Shown here piece by piece: positions 1-5,782 of a stretch of 11,502 nt of DNA. Source of the stretch: an uncultured Pseudoflavonifractor sp. (GTDB lineage: Bacteria; Bacillota; Clostridia; Oscillospirales; Oscillospiraceae); contig CANOHR010000019.1 in assembly GCA_947565875.1 (NCBI GenBank), positions 1 to 11,502 of the forward strand, written 5' to 3'. The notes under the pieces were generated by a model that ran no database searches, was not told where the DNA came from, and saw only the letters and a list, made by a program, of their open reading frames with translations. Position 1 is the first letter of the stretch. Every line of letters begins with the position of its first letter. The position numbers and the translations under genes were made by a program.

Positions 1-11
1 CACAACGGTAT

Positions 12-17
12 TATAAT
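12..17 (+). promoter_or_regulatory. -10 promoter box of the rplM-rpsI operon
   Basis: A perfect TATAAT lies at 12-17. The matching -35 box would fall before the start of the window, so it cannot be checked. Transcription would begin at about 23-25, exactly where the leader stem-loop starts, which supports this box as the operon promoter. Confidence 0.55.
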
Positions 18-19
18 AC

Positions 20-53
20 AAAACGCTCCGAACGTCCAGGTTCGGGGCATTTT
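20..53 (+). promoter_or_regulatory. Stem-loop leader of rplM, candidate L13 autoregulatory leader
   Basis: Bases 25-33 pair with 40-48 (nine pairs, one of them G-U) around a six-base loop. AAAA at 20-23 can pair with TTTT at 50-53 beyond one mismatch. A second weak hairpin, GCTCT/AGAGC, lies at 67-85. Firmicutes rplM operons often carry a short L13 leader RNA at the 5' end of the message that binds the ribosomal protein and represses the operon. Position and form fit that class, but a covariance-model match was not possible here. Confidence 0.45.
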
Positions 54-106
54 CCAGTGTAAAATCGCTCTTTTTGATGGAGAGCATAGGAATTGGAGGT
101 TTCACC

Positions 107-538
107 ATGTCCACTTTTATGGCAAACAAGGGCAACATTGTCCGCAAGTGGTATGTCCTTGACGCGGCCGACAAGCCTCTGGGCAAGACCGCCGTCATCG
201 CCGCCGATCTGCTGCGGGGCAAGCGGAAGACGGAGTACACCCCCCACGCCGACTGCGGGGACTACGTCGTCATCATCAATGCCGAGAAGGCGGTGCTTAC
301 CGGCAAGAAGCTGGAGCAGAAGTACTACCGCCGTCATTCCGGCTGGGTGGGCGGCCTGAAGGAGACCCAGTACGCCACCCTCATGAAGGAAAAGCCTGAA
401 CTGGCTATGAAGCTGGCTGTCCGCGGCATGATGCCCCGGAACACCATCACCAAGGATTCCCTCTCCCGGCTCCACATCTGCCGCGGCAGTGAACACCAGT
501 ATGCCGCCCAGAAGCCCGAGCCCTGGACCATGGACTAA
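107..538 (+). CDS. rplM: 50S ribosomal protein L13
   Basis: This encodes a 143-residue protein of the large ribosomal subunit that binds 23S rRNA and is needed early in 50S assembly. The family signature is clear: an N-terminal RKWYVLDA stretch, then DCGDYVVIINAEK, KYYRRHSGWVGG and AVRGMMPRN. The length matches the usual 142-145 residues. The ATG at 107 is chosen because GGAGG at 95-99 sits seven bases before it and the protein begins with the family-typical MSTFMANKG. An in-frame TTG at 74 and ATG at 77 lie upstream but add an unconserved extension and overlap the leader. The stop codon overlaps the ribosome binding site of rpsI, so the two are co-translated from one message. Identification is secure from sequence. 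Confidence 0.97.
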   Translation: MSTFMANKGNIVRKWYVLDAADKPLGKTAVIAADLLRGKRKTEYTPHADCGDYVVIINAEKAVLTGKKLEQKYYRRHSGWVGGLKETQYATLMKEKPELAMKLAVRGMMPRNTITKDSLSRLHICRGSEHQYAAQKPEPWTMD

Positions 539-552
539 GGAGGTAACGGAAT

Positions 553-957
553 ATGTATAAGAGCAAGAAGCCTTACCTGTATGGCACCGGTCGCCGGAAG
601 TCCTCTGTGGCCCGTGTGCATCTGTTTCCCAACGGCACCGGCGCCATCACCATCAACGGTCGCAACATTGACGACTACTTTGGTCTGGAGACTCTGAAGA
701 TGGTGGTCCGTCAGCCCCTAGTCACCACCGACACGGTGGGCAAGGTGGATATCGACACCACCGTTACCGGAGGCGGCGTTACCGGCCAGGCCGGCGCCAT
801 CCGCCACGGCATCTCCCGTGCCCTGCTGGAGATGAACCCCGAGTACCGTCCGGCCCTGAAGGCCGCCGGCTTCCTCACCCGGGATCCTCGTATGAAGGAG
901 CGTAAGAAGTACGGCCTCAAAGCCGCCCGTCGGGCTCCCCAGTTCAGCAAGCGCTGA
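553..957 (+). CDS. rpsI: 30S ribosomal protein S9
   Basis: This encodes a 134-residue small-subunit ribosomal protein. Its basic C-terminal tail reaches the decoding region and contacts P-site tRNA. The sequence has the hallmark [13 protein letters not shown] near the N terminus, the glycine-rich [19 protein letters not shown], and the invariant end [16 protein letters not shown] at 537-543 overlaps the rplM stop and is nine bases from the ATG, so translation is coupled to rplM. The last 37 bases of this region (924-960, including the stop) are repeated exactly at 1057-1093, and a 16-base part of the coding end (919-934) recurs inverted at 1005-1020. The gene itself is intact. Confidence 0.97.
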   Translation: MYKSKKPYLYGTGRRKSSVARVHLFPNGTGAITINGRNIDDYFGLETLKMVVRQPLVTTDTVGKVDIDTTVTGGGVTGQAGAIRHGISRALLEMNPEYRPALKAAGFLTRDPRMKERKKYGLKAARRAPQFSKR

Positions 958-960
958 TTT
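924..960 (+). repeat. 37-bp direct repeat, copy in the rpsI 3' end
   Basis: The 37 bases covering the last codons of rpsI, its stop and three T residues are identical to 1057-1093. This is the functional copy. Confidence 0.9.
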
Positions 961-968
961 ACTCTCAG

Positions 969-1001
969 AAAGTACCACCTCTTCGGGGGTGGTACTTTTT
1001 T
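969..1001 (+). terminator. Rho-independent terminator of rplM-rpsI, first copy
   Basis: Bases 969-979 (AAAGTACCACC) pair perfectly with 988-998, giving an 11-bp stem with an eight-base loop, followed by a T run at 996-1001. It begins 11 bases after the rpsI stop codon. Confidence 0.9.
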
Positions 1002-1004
1002 ATA

Positions 1005-1020
1005 CCCGACGGGCGGCTTT
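1005..1020 (-). repeat. 16-bp inverted copy of an rpsI coding segment
   Basis: CCCGACGGGCGGCTTT at 1005-1020 is the exact reverse complement of rpsI coding bases 919-934. Its first 11 bases are also the reverse complement of 1057-1067, inside the second direct copy. Identity stops sharply on both sides. Confidence 0.85.
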
Positions 1021-1056
1021 TATTTTGATCGCACTGCGAAGCAGCCGAAGGCGCTT

Positions 1057-1093
1057 CGCCCGTCGGGCTCCCCAGTTCAGCAAGCGCTGATTT
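1057..1093 (+). repeat. 37-bp direct repeat, intergenic copy of the rpsI 3' end
   Basis: This is an exact copy of 924-960, including the codons for the last residues of S9 and the TGA. It has no start codon or ribosome binding site and is a duplicated gene end, not a gene. GCGAAGC at 1036-1042 pairs with GCTTCGC at 1053-1059, so the left edge of the copy lies in another hairpin. The order gene end then terminator is repeated here. Confidence 0.9.
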
Positions 1094-1104
1094 TTTCTTC
1101 TTTT

Positions 1105-1137
1105 AAAGTACCGCCTCTTTGGAGGCGGTACTTTTTT
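1105..1137 (+). terminator. Second, tandem terminator after rpsI
   Basis: Bases 1105-1117 pair perfectly with 1122-1134 (13 bp) around a TTTG loop, with a T run at 1132-1137. It is clearly a relative of the terminator at 969-1001. Where that one has ACCACC/GGTGGT this has ACCGCC/GGCGGT, so both sides of the stem changed together and pairing was kept. Confidence 0.9.
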
Positions 1138-1203
1138 ACCCTGATATAGTGCGTCTTTTTTTGATCTTCCCAATACTTTATAAAAGATTTATATTGGAAG
1201 CAA

Positions 1204-1232
1204 TTTACAAAGTCCGACAGATGTTGTATAAT
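1204..1232 (+). promoter_or_regulatory. Sigma-A type promoter of the secreted flavoprotein gene
   Basis: TTTACA at 1204-1209 and a perfect TATAAT at 1227-1232 are separated by 17 bases. Transcription should start near 1239, giving a leader of about 50 bases. An imperfect palindrome, CTAATTTAATTAG at 1241-1253, sits at the predicted start and could be an operator; that is only a guess. Confidence 0.75.
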
Positions 1233-1288
1233 ATGTTTGTCTAATTTAATTAGGCAGTACCGGTAATGATTTGTAAGGAGGTACAAAA

Positions 1289-3559
1289 ATGAAGAAAAGG
1301 ATCACTGCACTGGCCCTGGCTGTTGTTATGGTCCTGGGAACGGCGGCTCTGGCCGCCGGAACGGAGAAGAGCATTTCCGTTACCCCCATGGATATGACCA
1401 TCAACGGTCAGGCCGTCACCCCCCTGAAGTCCAACGGGGAAGCCGCCGAGGTATTCGCCTATGACGGCGCTACCTACGTGCCCCTTCGCTACCTCAGCGA
1501 ACTGCTGGGCATCGAGGTAGTCTGGGACAAGGATCATCCCAACACCGCTACCCTGGTGAACGTACCCGGCTTCACCGCTCCCGCCACCGGCACCTTCACC
1601 GGGACCGGCGTGGGCTTTGGCGGGGACATTACCGCCACCGTCACCGTCGCTGACGGGAAGATCACCGCCTGCACCCTCACCGGCGACAAGGAGACTCCCG
1701 CCATTGGCGGCGCCGCCCTTCCCAAGCTTCAGGAGCAGGTGAAGGCCGCCGGGAGCGCCGGCATCGACGGCGTATCCGGCGCTACCATGACCTCCAATGG
1801 CGTGAAGGCCGCTGTGGCCGACGCCCTGGCTCAAGCCACGGGAAAAACCTCTGCCCCTAAGTCCATGAAAGCCGGGACCTATACCGCCTCCGCCAAGGGA
1901 CAGAATGGAGACGTTACCGTGGCCGTTACTGTGGATGAGACCTCCATCAAGGCTGTGGAGGTCAAGGAACACAAGGAAACCTACGGCCTGGGCTATGGCC
2001 TCAGCACCTCCCCCATTGAGACCATCCCTGCCGCCATCGTAAAGGAGCAGTCTCTGGCGGTGGACGGCGTGACCTCCGCTACCGTCACCAGTTCCGCCAT
2101 TAAGGCCGCCGTATCCGACTGCATTACCCAGGCCGGTGGAGACAGTGCCGCCTTCAGCGCTCAGCCCGATAAGCCCGCCGGTGTTGATGAGACCCTGAAC
2201 GTGGATATCGTGGTGGTAGGCGCCGGCGCCGCCGGTCTCTCCGCCGCCACCACCGCTCTGGAGGCCGGAGCCAACGTGCTGGTGCTGGAGAAGACCGGCG
2301 TGACCGGCGGCTCTACCACCCGCAGCGGCGGTAAGATCCTGGCTGCGGGCTCCAAATGGCAGACCGAGCAAGGCTTTTCCGATAACGCCGACATGATGTA
2401 CGATTATCTCATGAGCTTTGACCGGGACAAAATTATGAACAAGTCCCTGGTCAAGCAGTTCTGCGACAATTCCCTGGATAACCTTATGTGGCTGGTGGAC
2501 CGGGGCGTCCAGATCCAGGACGTGGAGCCCATCCACTCCTCCATCACCCCCTGGCGGGTCCACAACGTGAAGGGCGGCGGCGGACAGACCAGCGGCCACG
2601 GCGGACAGTTCTGCGTCCCCCTGACTCTGGCTTACGAGAAGGCGGGAGGGAAGATCCTCTATAATTGCCCCGCCACCGAGCTTATCACCGATAAGAGCGG
2701 CGCCGTGGTGGGCGTCATCGCCGAGAAGAAGGACGGGGGCAAGGTCACCGTCAATGCCAAGAACGTAGTCCTCTGCACCGGCGGCTATTGCCACAACGAG
2801 GAAATGCTGGCCAAGTACCACGATTTCCTGCCCAACAATATGGCCTCCGGCGTCCCCATGGGCAATGTGGGCGACGGTCTTGTGATGGCCCAGGCTGTGG
2901 GTGCCAAGAACTTTGACGCCCCAGGTATGCAGCTGGTCTACGTGAACTACGACTGCTATGTGGGTATCGCCGAGGAGTCTGGCCTTATCCTCAGCGAGGA
3001 CGGAGACCGGGTGGTCAACGAGTACTCCTACCAGTCCCATGTGGCCCAGGCCCTGGCCGACGCGGACAGCACCTGCGGGTACTATATTACCGCCGTGAAG
3101 GACGGCAAGTGCGTGGAAAATTATCCCATGCTTCAGTGGGGCGTGACTCTGGAAAGCCCCAACTTTTCCTACAAAGCCTCCTCTCTGGAGGAGTTGGCGA
3201 AGCAGATCAACATCGATCCCGCCAAGCTCACAGCCACGGTGGAGCGCTACAACAAGCTGTGCGCCAAGGGCAAGGACGACGACTTTGGCAAGCCTGCCGA
3301 ATATATGATCCCTGTAGAGGGCGAGACCTACTGGGCCTTTAAGATGAACCCCGGCTCCTCCGTCACCTTCGGCGGTCTGGAGATCAACGGCAAATCCCAG
3401 GTACTGGACACCAAGGATAAGCCTATCCCCGGCCTCTATGCCGCGGGCGAGGTGGCCTTCACCGGTCTCTTTGATGCAGAGTATCCGTGCTGCGGCATGG
3501 CCATCGGCTCCGCCGTCTACTTCGGCCGGAATGCGGTGAAGAGCATTCTGGCGAAGTAA
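1289..3559 (+). CDS. Secreted flavoprotein: stalk domain, two FMN-binding domains and an FAD-dependent reductase domain
   Basis: A 756-residue protein. Residues 1-23 form a signal peptide ending AALAA. Residues 30-90 look like a copper-amine-oxidase-like N-terminal domain (YVPLRYLSELLGIEVVWD). Two FMN_bind-type domains follow at about 97-185 and 195-283. Each carries an ApbE-type flavinylation motif, DGVSGATMTS (160-169, acceptor Thr166) and DGVTSATVTS (259-268, acceptor Thr265). From 305 on is a fumarate reductase/succinate dehydrogenase-like flavoprotein domain, with FAD motif GAGAAG at 311-316 and Glu334. The likely role is passing electrons through covalent FMN to FAD to reduce an outside acceptor. 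By alignment from memory, the catalytic Arg of soluble fumarate reductases is Gln582 here, so the substrate is unknown. AAGGAGG at 1275-1281 lies seven bases before the ATG. The gene has its own promoter and terminator. No apbE gene is in the window. Confidence 0.9.
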   Translation: MKKRITALALAVVMVLGTAALAAGTEKSISVTPMDMTINGQAVTPLKSNGEAAEVFAYDGATYVPLRYLSELLGIEVVWDKDHPNTATLVNVPGFTAPATGTFTGTGVGFGGDITATVTVADGKITACTLTGDKETPAIGGAALPKLQEQVKAAGSAGIDGVSGATMTSNGVKAAVADALAQATGKTSAPKSMKAGTYTASAKGQNGDVTVAVTVDETSIKAVEVKEHKETYGLGYGLSTSPIETIPAAIVKEQSLAVDGVTSATVTSSAIKAAVSDCITQAGGDSAAFSAQPDKPAGVDETLNVDIVVVGAGAAGLSAATTALEAGANVLVLEKTGVTGGSTTRSGGKILAAGSKWQTEQGFSDNADMMYDYLMSFDRDKIMNKSLVKQFCDNSLDNLMWLVDRGVQIQDVEPIHSSITPWRVHNVKGGGGQTSGHGGQFCVPLTLAYEKAGGKILYNCPATELITDKSGAVVGVIAEKKDGGKVTVNAKNVVLCTGGYCHNEEMLAKYHDFLPNNMASGVPMGNVGDGLVMAQAVGAKNFDAPGMQLVYVNYDCYVGIAEESGLILSEDGDRVVNEYSYQSHVAQALADADSTCGYYITAVKDGKCVENYPMLQWGVTLESPNFSYKASSLEELAKQINIDPAKLTATVERYNKLCAKGKDDDFGKPAEYMIPVEGETYWAFKMNPGSSVTFGGLEINGKSQVLDTKDKPIPGLYAAGEVAFTGLFDAEYPCCGMAIGSAVYFGRNAVKSILAK

Positions 3560-3582
3560 GAGAAGTCTATTTTAAAAAATAG

Positions 3583-3626
3583 CGCAGGACCGCCGTCCGG
3601 AACTTTCGGGCGGCGGTCCTGCGTTT
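3583..3626. terminator. Terminator after the flavoprotein gene, probably bidirectional
   Basis: CGCAGGACCGCCG at 3583-3595 pairs perfectly with 3611-3623 (13 bp, 15-base loop). On the plus strand only TTT follows. On the minus strand the stem is followed by a longer T run (complement of the A run at 3574-3579), so it should stop minus-strand transcription at least as well. Confidence 0.75.
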
Positions 3627-3787
3627 GGGCAATAAATGAAAATTTACAAGTGTTTCCATACTGTGTGGGTGACCATAAAGGTCGCCCCTGCGAAGAGACG
3701 CATAAGCAGGCTAACAGGGCGAATCAAGCAGAACTTCCGTCCGGGCGGCTGCCCACAGCCACCCACAGGGGCACGGTCTAAAAAAGC
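3624..3787. other. Gene-free, stem-loop-rich region; possible structured RNA, strand uncertain
   Basis: No convincing gene is seen in this stretch between two terminator hairpins. GGGTGACC (3667-3674) pairs with GGTCGCCC (3680-3687) over a five-base ATAAA loop. CTGC (3688-3691) pairs with GCAG (3706-3709). GGCTG/CAGCC form another hairpin near 3747-3760. A competing long-range pairing joins TGTGGGTG (3664-3671) to CACCCACA (3760-3767). The plus-strand reading would end in the strong terminator at 3788-3831, as a small RNA does. I could not match it to a known RNA class from memory, and saw no good promoter on either strand. Confidence 0.3.
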
Positions 3788-3831
3788 GAACCCCAGCGGC
3801 TTATGATCTGACGCCGCTGGGGTTCTTTTTT
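3788..3831. terminator. Bidirectional terminator between convergent genes
   Basis: GAACCCCAGCGGC at 3788-3800 pairs perfectly with 3813-3825 (13 bp, 12-base loop). A T run follows on the plus strand (3826-3831). An A run at 3781-3785 gives a T run on the minus strand. It lies 30 bases past the stop of the minus-strand gene ending at 3861 and can serve it. Confidence 0.88.
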
Positions 3832-3860
3832 GTTTCAAAAGCTTTCTCAAATATTTCCTG

Positions 3861-5363
3861 TCAGTTGGCTTCGCCGGATACCAGCACCGCCGTGGGACCG
3901 TCGGCGCCGCCGATGATCCCCAGAGCGGCCTCCTCGGCCCCCATCTCGGCGGCCATCAGCTCCATCAGGTCCACCACAGGGGCTCCCTCAGGAGGCTGGG
4001 TGGCGGGGGCCGTGCTGCCCGGGGCATACTTTCCGTCCATGGTCATGCTCATGGTGAGAAGGGAAGCCATGTCCATATTTATCTCAGCCGTCAGCCGGTC
4101 CTGGTCATCCACAGAGGCGGTCATATCCATGGATACCGTCATCCCCTCCTCCTGAGCCTCCATATGGAAGCCCATCAGATAGGCCGTCACGGCGTCATCC
4201 TTCATGGACAGGGTCAGCACCACCGTAAAGGCTACACCCTGCTCCTCCATCTCCAGAAGGGCGGTGTACTCATCCCCCTCCTTCACAAAACCCTCGTCGG
4301 ACAGGGCCTTCACGATCTTTTCCACCGTGTCCTTCACCTGGGGGTAGGCGGTGGTGGAATCGTTCAGGGGCAGAGTGCTCAGGGCCCCCTTAGCCAGGGT
4401 CACATAGTCGATGTTTTGGGACGCCTCCAGCAATTGGGTCCAGTCCATGCCCATCTGCTCCAGGATGGCGGCCATATCCATGGTATACCAGGTATCGTTG
4501 TCCATCCCGGCCTGGGCCAGAAGGTCGCCGCGCATGTTCAAGCAAAGGTTCCCCTTCCCCAGATCGCCCCGCATGGAAAGGTCGATCCCCTTCTCCTTCA
4601 GGGAATCCAGCATGGCCTGCTCCTCAGCGGTGAACTCCACGCCCTGTCCCTCGCTCATCCGGGCCAGAAGGTTGATCCCCGCCACGAACTCCGTCATGTC
4701 CATCTTCATGTTCATGTCCATGCTCATCTTCCCGCTGTCCTGGACGGTCCCCTTCATGGAGCCGCTCATGACCATGGGCAGGCTCATCATGGTCATGCTG
4801 GCGTCAAAGCCGGCCTCCACATCCCAGATCCCCTTATTATACTTCTCGCTGTAGGCCATCAGCTTTTCCAGGAAGGTGAAGCTCTTTCCCTCCAGGGCGG
4901 CGTCCACCACCTTGTCGGTATCCACGATGATGGCGGTGGAGTTTGCCTGATCCCAGCCCACCGCGCAGCCAAAAGCCTGGGCGGCAAAGCGGACGGGCAC
5001 ATAGGTCCGCCATGTGGTATTGTCCACATAGGGGGCCACGTCCATGGTGATGGGGGTGGTCTCCCCATTCTGGGTCAGGGTGGCGGCAGTTTCATTCAGG
5101 GTCATGGCAAGGGTCTTGCCGTTCCGGGTGGCGGTGATGACGCTCCCCTCGCTGGAAACCTCCGCTCCCATGGCCTCAAAGACGGCCCGAAGGGGCAGGA
5201 AGGTGCGCTGGTCCCGCACCTGGGGCACGGCGTCCGTAAAGGTCAGGGGCGCACCGTCCAGTTGAACGGAGATGACCGTCTCCCCGGCGGCCATGGCGGC
5301 GGTGGCGCCCAGCAAAGCTCCGGCCATACCAAGGGCCAGCAGCCAGCGGATCATTTTTTTCAT
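3861..5363 (-). CDS. Secreted methionine-rich protein with copper-amine-oxidase-like N-terminal domain
   Basis: A 500-residue protein of unknown function. Residues 1-26 are a signal peptide (MKKMIRWLLALGMAGALLGA, then TAAMAA). About 30-148 is a copper-amine-oxidase-like N-terminal (stalk) domain with RTFLPLRAVFEAMGAEV and RTYVPVRFAAQAFGCAVGWD; despite the name it does not by itself indicate copper binding. The rest is unassigned and rich in methionine, with 12 Met in 190-223, alternating M-x-M-x at 213-223 and again at 408-414 and 430-442. This suggests beta strands with a methionine face, perhaps a lipid-carrier-like barrel or a metal site. A Pro/Thr/Ala linker (449-462) leads to the tail GIIGGADGPTAVLVSG at 482-497. 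The start is set by AGGAGGG at 5370-5376, six bases away; the frame is open further upstream, but without support. It converges on the flavoprotein gene. Confidence 0.85.
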   Translation of the reverse strand: MKKMIRWLLALGMAGALLGATAAMAAGETVISVQLDGAPLTFTDAVPQVRDQRTFLPLRAVFEAMGAEVSSEGSVITATRNGKTLAMTLNETAATLTQNGETTPITMDVAPYVDNTTWRTYVPVRFAAQAFGCAVGWDQANSTAIIVDTDKVVDAALEGKSFTFLEKLMAYSEKYNKGIWDVEAGFDASMTMMSLPMVMSGSMKGTVQDSGKMSMDMNMKMDMTEFVAGINLLARMSEGQGVEFTAEEQAMLDSLKEKGIDLSMRGDLGKGNLCLNMRGDLLAQAGMDNDTWYTMDMAAILEQMGMDWTQLLEASQNIDYVTLAKGALSTLPLNDSTTAYPQVKDTVEKIVKALSDEGFVKEGDEYTALLEMEEQGVAFTVVLTLSMKDDAVTAYLMGFHMEAQEEGMTVSMDMTASVDDQDRLTAEINMDMASLLTMSMTMDGKYAPGSTAPATQPPEGAPVVDLMELMAAEMGAEEAALGIIGGADGPTAVLVSGEAN

Positions 5364-5396
5364 ATGGATCCCTCCTATGGTTCTTAAGATAAGGCC

Positions 5397-5425
5397 ATTA
5401 TAGCCCCTTCTTCCTTGAAATGCAA
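5397..5425 (-). promoter_or_regulatory. Promoter of the methionine-rich secreted protein gene
   Basis: Read on the minus strand, TTGCAT (5425-5420) and a perfect TATAAT (5402-5397) are 17 bases apart. The start codon follows about 33 bases after the -10 box. Confidence 0.65.
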
Positions 5426-5476
5426 GAAAGGGAAGGAAATACCAGCAGAATTGTCCTTTTTGAACAAAAAGAACAG

Positions 5477-5494
5477 CCCGCCCCAGGGGGCGGG
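5477..5494 (-). terminator. GC-rich hairpin with a T-rich tail on the minus strand
   Basis: CCCGCCCC (5477-5484) pairs with GGGGCGGG (5487-5494) over a two-base gap. On the minus strand the stem is followed by CTGTTCTTTTTG. It may insulate the minus-strand gene from transcription entering through the neighbouring repeat element, or it may be part of that element. No minus-strand gene lies just upstream, so its role is unproven. Confidence 0.35.
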
Positions 5495-5497
5495 GGA

Positions 5498-5689
5498 TAA
5501 ATATAAATTTATCGTGGCAGTAGGGAGAGGGAGGCCGTAGGGCGCGACGCCCCGGCGCGCCTGAACGTGGCACCATACAGGAGCGGCGGGCCGAGGCGTC
5601 CCGCCCTACGATTCTAACGAAGGTGGGTTGTAGGGGCGGGTTCCAAACCCGCCCGTTCAGGTATGGAACCACCGCTAAATTTATATTTA
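5498..5689. mobile_element. Non-coding interspersed element with 14-bp terminal inverted repeats (MITE-like)
   Basis: TAAATATAAATTTA at 5498-5511 has its exact reverse complement at 5676-5689, and similarity extends inward (CGTGG against CGGTGG). Inside, CGTAGGGCGCGACGCC (5536-5551) pairs with 5595-5610 with one mismatch, and GGGCGGGTT (5634-5642) pairs with AACCCGCCC (5646-5654). A short CCTGAAC (5560-5566) also has its complement at 5655-5661. There is no coding capacity. AT-rich ends around a GC-rich palindromic core, set between two promoters, are what a small non-autonomous element looks like. Copy number elsewhere cannot be seen here. Confidence 0.6.
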
Positions 5690-5712
5690 CCCAAACCTCC
5701 TTCCCCCACGGA

Positions 5713-5749
5713 TTGCAATTTATGGAAAAACAGTGTAGAATAATATAAT
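5713..5749 (+). promoter_or_regulatory. Promoter region of the purine salvage genes
   Basis: TTGCAA (5713-5718) is followed after 17 bases by TAGAAT (5736-5741). A perfect TATAAT overlaps downstream at 5744-5749 but has no good -35 box at 17 bases. Either -10 could be used; transcription would start near 5748-5756. Confidence 0.5.
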
Positions 5750-5782
5750 CTGTTTTACACTTCGGAAAGGGCGGTCTTCCCT

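Noticed and set aside
1057..1093. A pseudogene fragment of a second rpsI
   Set aside because: Only the last 37 bases including the stop are duplicated, with no upstream coding remnant. A duplicated gene end is a better description than a pseudogene.
1250..3040. A 596-codon open frame on the minus strand
   Set aside because: It lies antisense to the flavoprotein gene, is rich in Gly/His/Val low-complexity runs, has no ribosome binding site, and is a by-product of G/C-rich third codon positions.
3644..3850. A 68-codon minus-strand frame as a small protein gene
   Set aside because: It crosses the strong bidirectional terminator, has no ribosome binding site and no recognisable sequence. The region is better described as structured non-coding DNA.
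4164..5387. A 407-codon open frame on the plus strand
   Set aside because: Antisense to the methionine-rich protein gene, with Gly/His/Gln-rich composition typical of a shadow frame and no recognisable domain.
5364..5672. N-terminal extension of the methionine-rich protein to 603 residues
   Set aside because: The extension reads through the promoter and the repeat element, has no ribosome binding site, and would bury the clear signal peptide starting at 5363.
5498..5689. CRISPR array or tRNA gene in the repeat-rich intergenic region
   Set aside because: The repeats are inverted rather than regularly spaced direct units, and no cloverleaf or T-loop motif is present.
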